In this document: positions 7,520 through 15,299 of the stretch, piece by piece
Numbering within the stretch: the stretch's first letter is position 1
Layout: every line of letters begins with the position of its first letter
Assembly (NCBI GenBank): GCA_016185275.1
Contig: JACPNX010000006.1
Location: 108,805-148,015 of the forward strand
Origin: Actinomycetota bacterium
GTDB taxonomy: Bacteria > Actinomycetota > Acidimicrobiia > Acidimicrobiales > Iamiaceae
DNA: 39,211 bases
Direction of reading: 5' to 3'
Made by a program: the position numbers and the translations under genes
The notes under the pieces: model-generated
The model's database searches: none
What the model was told of the DNA's origin: nothing
Seen by the model: the letters and a program-made list of their open reading frames with translations, nothing else

Positions 7520-7525
7520 AGGCTA
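7520..7525 (-). promoter_or_regulatory. -10 box overlapping a stop codon, before SGNH gene
   Basis: TAGCCT on the minus strand begins with the TAG stop of the DUF2236 gene and ends 9 bases before the GTG of the SGNH hydrolase. It fits the window's recurrent TANNNT pattern for near-leaderless starts. Confidence 0.35.
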
Positions 7526-8491
7526 GCGGCGCGGGCGCGGACCTGATGGGCCGGAGGAACCCGCGACGCGGGCTCGGGCCCCGGCCTTCGGCGGGGCGGG
7601 GCCGAGCGCCCAGCCGAGCACTCCGAGGAGGCTGCGCATGGCGGGGCGCACGGCGAGCAGGTCGACCGGGGGGAGGCTGGGAAGCCGCAGCATCCACTGC
7701 GCCCAGGCCGGAAGCAGGCCGATCGCGGCCGCGTCCACGAGCGCGTAGGTCGGCTTGGCCAGCAACGGCAGGGGAGGATCGAGGATGAACCGCACGGCGT
7801 CGCGGGCCTGCTCGCCCACCTCGAGCTCGGGCCGGACGCCGTCGAGCCACGCTCGCAGCTCGCGCACGGTCGTCGGCACCTCCTCACCACCGAGGCGGCG
7901 GGCGATCGCGGCCATCTCGCCGACGTACCGGTCGGCCTCGGAGCGCCGCAGCGATCGGCCGCTGTAGCGCTGGTGGGCGGCGAGGAAGGAGTCGACCTCG
8001 GTGACGTGGACGAACGTGACGAGGTGCGGATCGGTGGCCGAGTAGGGGCGGCCGTCCGGGGCGGTCCCGGTCACGCGCACGTGGATGCGCCGCACGGCCG
8101 CGATCGCCTGCTCGGCCTGCGCCGTCGTGCCGAACACGGTGTCGCCGAGGAACGTGGCCGTCCGGTGCAGCCGGCCGAACGGGTCCTCGCGGTAGGCCGA
8201 GTGCTCGGCCACGCCCGCCATGGCCAACGGGTGCAGGGTCTGCAGGAGCAGCGCGCGGAGGCCGCCGACGAGCGTGGCCAGCTCGCCGTGCACCCGCCAG
8301 GCGACGCTGTCGGGTCCGAACAGGCCCGGGTCCGGGTCGGCGGCACGCGCCGCCCGGCGACGCTCGAGCTCGTCGGAGCTCGGTGCGCCGAGCGTGCGGC
8401 GGAACGCGTCGGCGAGCGCAGCGCGCGCCGGCGCCAACGGATCCTCCGGGAGGCCCGGGAGGCGGACGAAGCTCGGCAGCGGGGGGACCAC
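7523..8491 (-). CDS. DUF2236 / MpaB-type oxygenase family protein
   Basis: This protein of about 322 residues matches the DUF2236 family, related to the fungal ER oxygenase MpaB and to rubber-cleaving latex-clearing proteins. Conserved pieces are VAWRVHGELATLVGG, the histidine-bearing LLQTLHPLAMAGVAEHS, GRLHRTATFLGDTVFGT, HVRVTG with TDPHLVTFVHVTE, and the long DPPLPLLAKPTYAL region before an amphipathic tail. Family members are haem-dependent oxygenases or are uncharacterised; the two histidines in the LHP/EHS region are the likely iron ligands. I chose the GTG at 8491 because a TACGGT box ends 6 bases upstream, matching the leaderless pattern. A GTG at 8512 would add seven residues but would itself contain that box. 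It is divergent from the TPP riboswitch operon. Confidence 0.82.
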   Translation of the reverse strand: MVPPLPSFVRLPGLPEDPLAPARAALADAFRRTLGAPSSDELERRRAARAADPDPGLFGPDSVAWRVHGELATLVGGLRALLLQTLHPLAMAGVAEHSAYREDPFGRLHRTATFLGDTVFGTTAQAEQAIAAVRRIHVRVTGTAPDGRPYSATDPHLVTFVHVTEVDSFLAAHQRYSGRSLRRSEADRYVGEMAAIARRLGGEEVPTTVRELRAWLDGVRPELEVGEQARDAVRFILDPPLPLLAKPTYALVDAAAIGLLPAWAQWMLRLPSLPPVDLLAVRPAMRSLLGVLGWALGPAPPKAGARARVAGSSGPSGPRPRR

Positions 8492-8497
8492 GACCGG

Positions 8498-8503
8498 ACC
8501 GTA
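8498..8503 (-). promoter_or_regulatory. -10 box deciding the DUF2236 start
   Basis: TACGGT on the minus strand is followed by six bases and then GTG (8491-8489), the same geometry as before thrS and npdG. If real, translation cannot begin at the more upstream GTG at 8512. Confidence 0.45.
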
Positions 8504-8564
8504 CCGGCGCACCGGCCGAACCCGGCGGCAGCGGCAACCGGCACGGACCTCGGAGCGGGGCGTC

Positions 8565-8570
8565 TATGCT
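8565..8570 (+). promoter_or_regulatory. -10 box of the thiamine operon
   Basis: TATGCT lies about 12 bases before the first aptamer bases, so transcription would begin near 8577, just ahead of the riboswitch. I see no convincing -35 box. Confidence 0.5.
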
Positions 8571-8581
8571 GACCGAAACCG

Positions 8582-8680
8582 CACGGGGAGCTCGGGCAGC
8601 CGGGCTGAGAGGGTGGACCGCCTCCGGGCAGCGCCACCGACCCGCCGACCTGAACTGGGTAATGCCAGCGGAGGGAGCGA
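8582..8680 (+). promoter_or_regulatory. TPP riboswitch (THI element)
   Basis: The classic conserved elements are present in order: a CGGGG start (8584-8588), GGGCTGAGA (8602-8610) in the pyrimidine-sensing arm, a variable stem-loop, GACCC (8639-8643), and ACCTGAACTGG followed by GTAATGCCAGCGGAGGGA (8648-8676), the pyrophosphate-sensing arm and closing helix. The GGAGGG of that last segment (8670-8675) is also the only Shine-Dalgarno sequence for the GTG at 8687. Ligand-stabilised folding would therefore hide the ribosome-binding site, pointing to translational repression by thiamine pyrophosphate, the common mode in high-GC bacteria. I see no U-rich terminator in the leader. Confidence 0.95.
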
Positions 8681-8686
8681 TGCACG

Positions 8687-9415
8687 GTGGCCATCGGCCC
8701 GGCTAGCGAGACGGTCGTCCTCGTCGCGGGCGGCGAGCCGCTCGATGCGCGCCTCGCCTGCGTGGTGCCGCCCGGCGCACCGGTGGTCGCCGCCGACTCG
8801 GGGCTCGACCACGCCCTGGCACTCGGCCTCCGACCCGACCTCGTGGTCGGCGATCTGGATTCGGCCAGCCCGGGAGCGGTCGCGCTAGCGGCGAGCCGCG
8901 GCGCGCGCATCGACCGCCACCCGGCCGCCAAGGACGCGACCGATCTGGACCTCGCCGTGGCCGCGGCCGTCGAGGCCTACGCGCCGGACCGGCTCGTCGT
9001 CCTCAGCGGGGGAGGCGGTCGCGCCGATCACCTCCTGTCGCTGCCGGCGCTCGTGACGGCGCCGTCGACCGCGGCGCTCCGGATCGAGGCCTGGTGCGGT
9101 CGGGCGCTGCTGCTCGTCGCCCGCCCGGGCCGGCCCGTGACGATCGACGCGCCGGCGGGGTCGCTGGTCAGCGTGCTGCCCGCGCACGGACCGGCTCGCG
9201 GGATCGAGCTGTCAGGGCTGCTGTGGTCGCGCACGGGTCTCGACCTCGCCGCCGGCAGCACCCGGGGGATCAGCAACGTGGTCGACCGCCCGCCGGTCCG
9301 CATCTCCGTCACCGCCGGGACGCTGCTGATCGTGCGTCCCGACGCGGTCGACTCCCTCCCGGACACCACCGTCTCCACCCCGTCCCACCAACGAACCGAG
9401 GAGCGAGCGACGTGA
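8687..9415 (+). CDS. Thiamine pyrophosphokinase
   Basis: This 242-residue cytosolic enzyme transfers pyrophosphate from ATP to thiamine to give thiamine pyrophosphate. The diagnostic N-terminal segment is ADSGLDHALALG followed by RPDLVVGDLDSASP, whose acidic residues bind Mg-ATP. Next are KDATDLDLAVAAA and GGGGRADHLLS, and a C-terminal beta-sandwich with STRGISNVV, where thiamine binds. It is the first gene after the TPP riboswitch, so the product represses its own synthesis. The GTG start at 8687 uses the GGAGGG in the aptamer; an ATG at 8680 is in another frame. The stop overlaps the next gene as GTGA. Its place before an HMP-type transporter suggests that imported precursors and thiamine are both salvaged. 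Confidence 0.92.
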   Translation: MAIGPASETVVLVAGGEPLDARLACVVPPGAPVVAADSGLDHALALGLRPDLVVGDLDSASPGAVALAASRGARIDRHPAAKDATDLDLAVAAAVEAYAPDRLVVLSGGGGRADHLLSLPALVTAPSTAALRIEAWCGRALLLVARPGRPVTIDAPAGSLVSVLPAHGPARGIELSGLLWSRTGLDLAAGSTRGISNVVDRPPVRISVTAGTLLIVRPDAVDSLPDTTVSTPSHQRTEERAT

Positions 9416-9714
9416 TCGCCGAGATCCAGGTCCTGCCGACGCCCGCGGGCACCGCGACCGACCGCTACGCCCACGTCGACGCGGCCATCGCGGCCCTGCG
9501 CGCCGCCGGGTTGCGCGTCGAGGTGGGCGCGCTGGGAACCACGCTCGAGGGGCCGCCCGGTGCCGGGTGGGCCGCGCTGCGCCGGGCGCACGAGGCCACG
9601 CTCTCCGCCGGCGCGGTGGGTGTGGTCACGGTCCTGAAGGTGGCCGAGGGCGCGGGGGATGGCCCCGACTCGGGCCCTTCGATCGACGATCTGCTCGCGG
9701 GGCACCGACCATGA
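9412..9714 (+). CDS. MTH1187/YkoF-type thiamine-binding protein
   Basis: This 100-residue protein resembles the MTH1187 family (formerly DUF77), small ferredoxin-like-fold proteins that bind thiamine or its pyrimidine moiety in the cytosol. The N-terminal strand IAEIQVLPTP, the YAHVDAAIAALRAAGLRVEVGALGT helix-strand pair, and LEGPPG followed by ALRRAHEATLSAGAVGVVTVLKV match the fold's order and length. The start GTG overlaps the pyrophosphokinase stop (GTGA), with GAGGAG about 9 bases upstream. In characterised systems such proteins accompany pyrimidine transporters, as here, probably delivering or buffering imported hydroxymethylpyrimidine compounds. Confidence 0.85.
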   Translation: MIAEIQVLPTPAGTATDRYAHVDAAIAALRAAGLRVEVGALGTTLEGPPGAGWAALRRAHEATLSAGAVGVVTVLKVAEGAGDGPDSGPSIDDLLAGHRP

Positions 9715-10676
9715 CCCGCGCCGAGACCCGGGGCGAGACCCCGCGGGCCCCGCGGGCCACGTCGGCACCGGTGCCCGGCGCCCCGCTCGTCGCGGCGCAG
9801 GACCGCCTGGCGGGCTCGGAACCGGTCGCCCCGCCGGTCGTCCGAGGCACGGTCGCCGGCGGCACGGTCGTGCGGGCGCGCCGCTCGGCCGGGCGGCACC
9901 GGGCCCGCGCGCTGCTGGCGCGCTGGGTGCCGCCGCTGTTGCTGCTGGCCGCGTCGATCGGGGCCTGGGAGCTGTGGGTGATCGTCCGCCGGCCGCCGGC
10001 CTACGTGTTGCCCTCTCCCGGCCGCATCGCGGCGGCCGCCGTCGACGCCGCGCCGGGCCTGCCGGCGCACACCGCCACCACCCTCGTGGAGGCGGTGGTG
10101 GGCACGGCCGCCGGCGCGCTGGCCGGTGTGGCCGTCGCGGTGCTGATCGCCTCGGTGCCGCTGGCCCGGCGGACCGTCGAGCCGCTGCTCGTGGCCAGCC
10201 AGACCGTGCCGATGATCGTGCTCGCCCCCCTGCTGGTGCTGTGGTTCGGCCTGGGACTGACGCCCAAGATCGTCGTCGTCGCCCTCATCGGCTTCTTCCC
10301 GGTCGCCGTGTCGACCGCCGGCGGGCTGGCCGGGGCCGATCCCGACCTCGTCGACCTCGTGCGCTCCATGGGCGCGCGGCCCGGCCAGGTGCTGCGGGTC
10401 GTGCGCCTGCCCGCGGCCATCCCCGCGTTCTTCGCCGGCCTGAAGATCGCCACCGCCTACGCGGTGGCAGGCGCCGTGGTCGGCGAGTACGTGGCCGGCG
10501 ACCGGGGGCTCGGCATCTTCATCACCCGGTCCAGCAACTCGTTCCGCGTCGATCGCGTGTTCGTGGCCGTCATCGTGATCGCCGCGCTCTCGGCCCTGCT
10601 GTACGGCCTGGTCGGCGTGGCCGCGCGCCGGGCCACCCCCTGGCTCCCCCCCACCACCAAGGAGAGGTCCCGATGA
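9711..10676 (+). CDS. ThiX-like ABC permease for thiamine pyrimidine precursor
   Basis: This 321-residue inner-membrane permease belongs to the SsuC/TauC-like family. About six hydrophobic segments follow a long Arg/Ala/Pro-rich cytoplasmic N-terminus of some 65 residues. The EAA-type loop that contacts the ATPase is seen in DLVDLVRSMGARPGQVLRVVRLPAAIP. WFGLGLTPKIVVVALIGFFP and AGAVVGEYVAGDRGLGIFI are typical of the family. The ATG overlaps the previous stop (ATGA); the frame is open further upstream but that part belongs to the thiamine-binding gene. Family members also carry sulfonates, taurine or nitrate; the riboswitch and the THI5-type binding protein next door support a pyrimidine (HMP or formylaminopyrimidine) substrate. 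Confidence 0.88.
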   Translation: MTRAETRGETPRAPRATSAPVPGAPLVAAQDRLAGSEPVAPPVVRGTVAGGTVVRARRSAGRHRARALLARWVPPLLLLAASIGAWELWVIVRRPPAYVLPSPGRIAAAAVDAAPGLPAHTATTLVEAVVGTAAGALAGVAVAVLIASVPLARRTVEPLLVASQTVPMIVLAPLLVLWFGLGLTPKIVVVALIGFFPVAVSTAGGLAGADPDLVDLVRSMGARPGQVLRVVRLPAAIPAFFAGLKIATAYAVAGAVVGEYVAGDRGLGIFITRSSNSFRVDRVFVAVIVIAALSALLYGLVGVAARRATPWLPPTTKERSR

Positions 10677-11728
10677 CCCCGCACCGCCGATCCGCTCAGC
10701 GACGAGCCCGCCCGCGCCGCGTCGCGGCCCTGGCTCTGGCCGGCGTGCTCGTCGCAGCCGCCTGCGGGGGAGGCGGCGGCTCGGGCGACCAGCGCGCCCG
10801 CTCGTCCGCAGGGCTCCGGCGACTCACCGTCGCGCTCGACTGGACGCCGAACACCAACCACAGCGGCGTGTACCTGGCCAAGGCCAGAGGCTGGTACCGC
10901 GACGCCGGGCTCGACGTGAAGATCGTCAGCCCGGGCGATGCCGGGTCGCTCCAGCTGCTCGGCACCGGCAAGGCCGACGTGGCCTTCACCACGCAGGAGG
11001 AGATCATCCCGGCCCGCGCCGAGGGCGTGCCCGTCGTGGCCATCAGCTCGGTCATCCAGCACAACACGTCGAGCCTGGTCGCGCTGCGCCGCAGCGGGAT
11101 CACCCGGCCCCGGGACCTCGAGGGCAAGACCTACGGCGGCTACGGCGGCCAGCTCGAGAAGGCGCTCGTGCGCACGCTCGTGTCGTGCGACGGCGGCGAT
11201 CCGTCCAAGGTGCGCTTCACCGAGGTCGGCAACGTCGACTACCGGGTCGGCATGCAGCGCGGCGACTACGACTTCGTGTGGATCTTCGATGCCTGGGACG
11301 GCATCCGCTACACCCAGATCGACAAGCTCCCGGTCACCACCATCCCGTTCATCCGCTACACCCGCTGCATCCCCGACTGGTACACCCCGATGCTGGCCAC
11401 GAGCGAGAAGGCGCTGACCAAGGACCGCAGCGCGCTGCGGGCGTTCATGGCCGCGACGGTGCGGGGCTACCAGGCGGCCATCGCCGATCCGGGCGCGGCC
11501 GCCGGCGCGCTCCTGAAGGCCGTGCCCGAGCTCGACCCGCGCCTCGTGCAGGCCAGCGCCCGCTACCTCGCGCCGCGCTACGCCGACGACCCTGGCCGCT
11601 GGGGACGCCAGGACGCCGCGGTGTGGCGGCGCATGGCGGCGTTCCTGCGCACGTCCGGCTTGCTGCGGCGCGACATCGACGTGAGCCGCGCCTTCACGAA
11701 CGACCTGCTGCCCGCGAGCGGCCGGTGA
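10673..11728 (+). CDS. ThiY-like substrate-binding lipoprotein (NMT1/THI5 family)
   Basis: This 351-residue lipoprotein has a basic N-terminus, a hydrophobic stretch and a lipobox ending in VAAAC, followed by a Gly/Ser linker. The mature part starts with LTVALDWTPNTNHSGVYLAKARGWY, the signature of the NMT1/THI5-like pyrimidine-binding fold. ADVAFTTQEEIIPARAEG and the aromatic FVWIFDAWDGI segment line the expected ligand site. It captures hydroxymethylpyrimidine-type precursors outside the cell for the ThiX permease. The ATG overlaps the permease stop (ATGA) with AAGGAGAGG just upstream. Paralogues bind riboflavin or sulfonates, but the TPP riboswitch makes a thiamine precursor most likely. 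Confidence 0.9.
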   Translation: MTPHRRSAQRRARPRRVAALALAGVLVAAACGGGGGSGDQRARSSAGLRRLTVALDWTPNTNHSGVYLAKARGWYRDAGLDVKIVSPGDAGSLQLLGTGKADVAFTTQEEIIPARAEGVPVVAISSVIQHNTSSLVALRRSGITRPRDLEGKTYGGYGGQLEKALVRTLVSCDGGDPSKVRFTEVGNVDYRVGMQRGDYDFVWIFDAWDGIRYTQIDKLPVTTIPFIRYTRCIPDWYTPMLATSEKALTKDRSALRAFMAATVRGYQAAIADPGAAAGALLKAVPELDPRLVQASARYLAPRYADDPGRWGRQDAAVWRRMAAFLRTSGLLRRDIDVSRAFTNDLLPASGR

Positions 11729-12639
11729 GGCCGGGCCGCGCCGCCGACCCGCCTCCGCAGGCGCGCCGCCCGCCCGCGGTCGCGCCTGTCGCGCCTGAGT
11801 CGGCGGCGCCCGACGCGCCCGACGCGCCTGAATCGGCGGCGCCCGACGCGCCCGTCACCGCGCCCGTGGCCGCGCCCGTCGCAGCCGACGTCGACGTCCG
11901 CGGGCTGCACCACACGTTCCGGCCCCACGGGTCGAGGGAGCCCGTGATCGCTCTGGACGGCGTCGACCTGCACGTGCCCGCGGGCGGGTTCGTGAGCGTG
12001 GTCGGACCCTCGGGATGCGGCAAGAGCACGCTGCTGCGGGTCCTGGCCGGCCTGCTCGTGCCCACCGGAGGCACCGCCACCGTCGGCGGCGAGGACGTGC
12101 GCGGCCGGCCGGGTCACGTCGCCTACCTCCCCCAGCGCGACCTGCTCCTGCCGTGGCGGCGGGCCCTCGCCAACGCCGTGCTCGGCGCCGAGCTGGCCGG
12201 TGTCCCGCGGGAAGAGGCGCAGCGCCGGGCCCGGCCGCTGTTCGAGCGGTTCGGTCTGGCCGGGTTCGAGCGGGCATGGCCGTGGGAGCTGTCGGGTGGG
12301 ATGCGCCAGCGGCTCGCGCTGCTGCGCACGTTCCTGCTCGGTGCCCCGGTGCTCGTGCTCGATGAGCCCTTCGCCGCCCTCGACGCCATCACGCGGCGGG
12401 CCATGTACGCGTGGCTCGGCGAGGTCTGGATGGACGACCGCCGCACCGTGCTGTTCGTGACCCACGACGTCGACGAGGCGCTGACCCTGGCCGACCGGGT
12501 CGTCGTGCTGTCCGGGCGACCGGGGCGGGTCGTGACCGAGGTCGACGTGCCGATGCCCCGGCCGCGGCCGGCCACGGTGGTCACCGAGGCGGACGTGGTC
12601 GAGCGCAAGCGGACGCTGCTGGAGGCGTTGGGCGGCTGA
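11725..12639 (+). CDS. ThiZ-like ABC transporter ATPase
   Basis: This 304-residue ATPase powers the ThiX permease. Walker A GPSGCGKST is at residues 94-102, the Q-loop is in YLPQRDLLLPW, the ABC signature LSGGMRQR follows, Walker B LVLDEPFAALD is centred on Asp213-Glu214, and the H-loop is in VTHDVDEA. It closely resembles the SsuB/TauB branch. The GTG start overlaps the ThiY stop (GTGA). The first 52 residues are an unusual Ala/Pro/Asp-rich extension with a duplicated PESAAPDAP block, encoded by repeated GCGCCCGACGCGCC-like DNA. The conserved cassette begins only at DVDVRGLHHTF. An internal start would remove the extension, but no better ribosome-binding site is apparent. Confidence 0.9.
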   Translation: MRPGRAADPPPQARRPPAVAPVAPESAAPDAPDAPESAAPDAPVTAPVAAPVAADVDVRGLHHTFRPHGSREPVIALDGVDLHVPAGGFVSVVGPSGCGKSTLLRVLAGLLVPTGGTATVGGEDVRGRPGHVAYLPQRDLLLPWRRALANAVLGAELAGVPREEAQRRARPLFERFGLAGFERAWPWELSGGMRQRLALLRTFLLGAPVLVLDEPFAALDAITRRAMYAWLGEVWMDDRRTVLFVTHDVDEALTLADRVVVLSGRPGRVVTEVDVPMPRPRPATVVTEADVVERKRTLLEALGG

Positions 12640-12648
12640 TCCGTGAGG

Positions 12649-12654
12649 CACTCT
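12649..12654 (+). promoter_or_regulatory. Weak -10 box before SRPBCC gene
   Basis: CACTCT ends six bases before the GTG at 12661, the same spacing as the stronger TANNNT boxes elsewhere. It matches only the second and last -10 positions, so support comes mainly from the spacing. Confidence 0.25.
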
Positions 12655-12660
12655 GGTGCC

Positions 12661-13275
12661 GTGGACGTCACCGCCACCCTCGACGCGCCGTGCCCGCCGT
12701 CGGCCCTCTTCCGCTGGGTCGACGACCTGGCCCGGTACCCGCGCTGGCTCGAGATCGTGACACGGGCCGATCCGGACCGAACGGATCCGTCGACCGAGGC
12801 GGCGCCCGGCTCGCTGGCAACCGCCGGCCCCGCTCGGGAGGCGGGACCGGGCGCGGACGGCGCACCGGCCTGGCGCGTGGACCTGCGGGGCCGCCTCGGC
12901 CCGGTGGCCCGGACCAAGCGCCTCCGCATGGTCCGCACCACCCACGAGCCACCGCACCGCGTCAGGTTCGAGCGGCAGGAGCGCGACGGTCGGTCCCACA
13001 GCGCCTGGGTGCTCACCGCCGAGATCCGAGCGGTGCCCGCAGCGGCGCCCGCAGCGGCGCCCGCACCGGCGCCCACGCCGGGCCCCGTGGCCGGCTCGGA
13101 ACCCGCGGCCGGCCTCGTCGCGGGCTCGGAACCCGCGGCCAGCCGCCTCGACGTGCACCTCCACTACGGCGGCTCGCTGTGGGGACCGGTGCTCGAGCAC
13201 ATGCTCGGAGCCGAGATCGCCCGCTCCCGGGACCGGCTCCTGGCCCTGCTCGACGCTCCCGGTGCCCCCGCCTGA
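12661..13275 (+). CDS. SRPBCC (START-like) family protein with low-complexity insertions
   Basis: This 204-residue protein has an SRPBCC helix-grip fold, a hydrophobic-ligand cavity seen in polyketide cyclases and coenzyme-Q-binding proteins. The N-terminal VDVTATLDAPCPPSALFRWVDDLARYPRWLEIV is typical, as are the strand pairs RMVRTTHEPPHRVRFER and the final LGAEIARSRDRLLALL helix. Two disordered inserts sit in loops: a Glu/Pro/Gly/Ala block at about residues 34-65 and an Ala/Pro block at about 122-155, the latter with an 18-bp DNA duplication encoding GSEPAA twice. The GTG at 12661 gives the family N-terminus and leaderless spacing; a GTG at 12643 would add six residues. It overlaps glgX by 14 bases. 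Ligand unknown. Confidence 0.78.
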   Translation: MDVTATLDAPCPPSALFRWVDDLARYPRWLEIVTRADPDRTDPSTEAAPGSLATAGPAREAGPGADGAPAWRVDLRGRLGPVARTKRLRMVRTTHEPPHRVRFERQERDGRSHSAWVLTAEIRAVPAAAPAAAPAPAPTPGPVAGSEPAAGLVAGSEPAASRLDVHLHYGGSLWGPVLEHMLGAEIARSRDRLLALLDAPGAPA

Positions 13276-15286
13276 CCCGGGCGCCCGCTGGGACGGCTCG
13301 GCCACCGCGGTGGCCGTAGCCGCCCCGGGCGCGAGCGACGTCGTGCTCTGCCGGATCGACGGGCCGGGCCGGGAGACCCGTGTCGCGCTCGAGCCCGACG
13401 CCCACGACCCGGCCTGGTGGGTGAACCCGGCGGCGCCGTTGCGGCCCGGGGACCGCTACGGCTTCAGGGTCACCGGTGATGGGCGCTCGCCGCGCCGGCT
13501 CCTGCTGGACCCCTGGGCGCGGGCCGTCTCCGGCGACGTGGACTGGGCCCGCGCGGGCCCGCACGGCTTCGCGGGCGACGTCGACACCGCACCGTTCGTG
13601 CCCCACGGCGTCGTCGTCGCCGAGCCCGCCGGCGCGACCGGCGAGCACGGCGGCGGGACCGGCACTCGGCCCGCCACGCCGTGGGACCGCACGGTGGTCT
13701 ACGAGGCCAACGTCCGCTCGCTGACCGCCGCCCACCCCGGAGTGCCGCCGGGGCAGCGCGGCACCTTCGCGGCGCTGGGCCACCCGGCGATCCTCGAGCA
13801 TCTGGTGAAGCTCGGCGTCACCGCCGTCGAGCTGCTGCCGGTCGCCGCCTTCGTGCACCCGCGGTTCCTGTGGGAGCGCGGGCAGCGCAACCTGTGGGGC
13901 TACGACCCCATCGCACCCCTCGCCCCGCACCCCGGCTACGTCGCCGGCCCCGACCCGGTGGCCGAGGTGCGGGCCGCGGTCCGGGCGCTGCACGATGCGG
14001 GCCTCGAGGTCTGGCTCGACGTGGTCTTCAACCACTCGGGCGAGCTCGGCGCCGCGGGACCCGTGCTGTCGTGGAAGGACCTCGACCCGGCCGCCTACCG
14101 GCGCACGCCCGACGGCGCCTTCGAAGACCTCACCGGCTGCCGGAACACGTTCGACGCGCGCAACCCGCGGGTGGCGGACCTCGTCGTCGGCGCCCTCCGG
14201 CACTGGGCCGCGTGGTACGGCATCGACGGCTTTCGCTTCGACCTCGCCGCCACGCTCGCCCGCGACGCGCCGGGCGACCCCGACCCCGCGGCCAGCCCGC
14301 TGCTCGCCCGCATCGCCGCCGATCCGGTGCTGGGCGCCGGAGGAGTGAAGCTGATCGCGGAGCCCTGGGACCTGGGTCCCGGAGGCCAGCTGGCCGGCCG
14401 GTTCCCTCCCCCCTGGCGGGAGTGGGACGGGCACTTCCGCGATGCCGCCCGCGACGCCTGGCGGGGCGCCCGGCCGGTGCGCGCCGCGATCGCCTCCTGC
14501 CTGGCCGGCGGGCGGGACCACCTGGGTGCGCACCGACCGGCGACCAGCGGCATCGCCTTCGTCACGTGCCACGACGGGTTCACCCTGGCCGACCTCGTGG
14601 CCCACGACCGCAAGCACAACGACTCCAACGGCGAGGAAGGCCGTGACGGCACGGACGACAACCGGTCCTGGAACGGTGGCGTGGAAGGCCCGACGACCGA
14701 TCCGATGGTGATCGACCAGCGCGCCCGCCGGCGGCGCGGCCTGCTGGCCACGCTGCTGGCCGCGCGAGGGGTCCCGATGCTGCTGGGCGGCGACGAGATC
14801 GGCCGCACCCAGCTCGGCAACAACAACGCCTGGTGCCAGGACGGGCCCGTCTCCTGGCTGGACTGGGCCGGGGCCGACGCGGATCTGCTGGCCTTCGCGC
14901 GCCGCGCCGTGCAGGCGCGGCGCAGCGCCCCGCCGTTCGCGGGCGACACGTGGCCGGAGGCCGAGGACCTGCGGTGGTTCGGCGCGGGCGGCCAGGCGAT
15001 CGAGTGGCCGGTGTGGCACAGCAGCGACGATCCGGTCGTGTCGATGGTGGCTCCTCGCTGGTGGACCGTGCTCAACCCGTCAGCCGAGGATCGCGACGTG
15101 GTGGCGCCGCCCCCGGTCGGCGGCGCCGGCGAAGCAGTCGTGTCGTGGCGGGCGGTGCTCGACACCGCGGCGGCCGACGGCGATCCCGCCGGACCCGGGG
15201 CCGGGCCGGCTCGGGTCGCACCCGGTGACGCTCGGCCCGTACCGGCGTGGACGGTCGTGACGTTCCTGGGAGACCCGAGCGCCTGA
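13262..15286 (+). CDS. Glycogen debranching enzyme GlgX (isoamylase type)
   Basis: This 674-residue GH13 enzyme hydrolyses alpha-1,6 branches of glycogen. A CBM48-like N-terminal domain (about residues 1-130, with GDRYGFRV and LLLDPWARAV) precedes the TIM barrel. The barrel has VVYEANVRSLT, LWGYDPIA, DVVFNHSG, the nucleophile Asp327 in GFRFDLA, acid/base Glu367 in IAEPWD, and Asp438 in VTCHDGFTLADLV. NDSNGEEGRDGTDDNRSWN and GNNNAWCQD mark the GlgX/TreX group. It is slightly short of the common 700-residue length, and a Gly/Thr-rich loop at residues 120-138 looks like a local expansion. The GTG start overlaps the SRPBCC gene. No other glycogen genes lie in the window. Confidence 0.95.
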   Translation: MPPPDPGARWDGSATAVAVAAPGASDVVLCRIDGPGRETRVALEPDAHDPAWWVNPAAPLRPGDRYGFRVTGDGRSPRRLLLDPWARAVSGDVDWARAGPHGFAGDVDTAPFVPHGVVVAEPAGATGEHGGGTGTRPATPWDRTVVYEANVRSLTAAHPGVPPGQRGTFAALGHPAILEHLVKLGVTAVELLPVAAFVHPRFLWERGQRNLWGYDPIAPLAPHPGYVAGPDPVAEVRAAVRALHDAGLEVWLDVVFNHSGELGAAGPVLSWKDLDPAAYRRTPDGAFEDLTGCRNTFDARNPRVADLVVGALRHWAAWYGIDGFRFDLAATLARDAPGDPDPAASPLLARIAADPVLGAGGVKLIAEPWDLGPGGQLAGRFPPPWREWDGHFRDAARDAWRGARPVRAAIASCLAGGRDHLGAHRPATSGIAFVTCHDGFTLADLVAHDRKHNDSNGEEGRDGTDDNRSWNGGVEGPTTDPMVIDQRARRRRGLLATLLAARGVPMLLGGDEIGRTQLGNNNAWCQDGPVSWLDWAGADADLLAFARRAVQARRSAPPFAGDTWPEAEDLRWFGAGGQAIEWPVWHSSDDPVVSMVAPRWWTVLNPSAEDRDVVAPPPVGGAGEAVVSWRAVLDTAAADGDPAGPGAGPARVAPGDARPVPAWTVVTFLGDPSA

Positions 15287-15299
15287 AGCGCCGAGCGCC

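Noticed and set aside
9711..12639. Sulfonate or taurine transporter (SsuABC/TauABC)
   Set aside because: Permease and ATPase resemble those families, but the TPP riboswitch, kinase and THI5-type LDWTPNTNH binding protein indicate a thiamine precursor.
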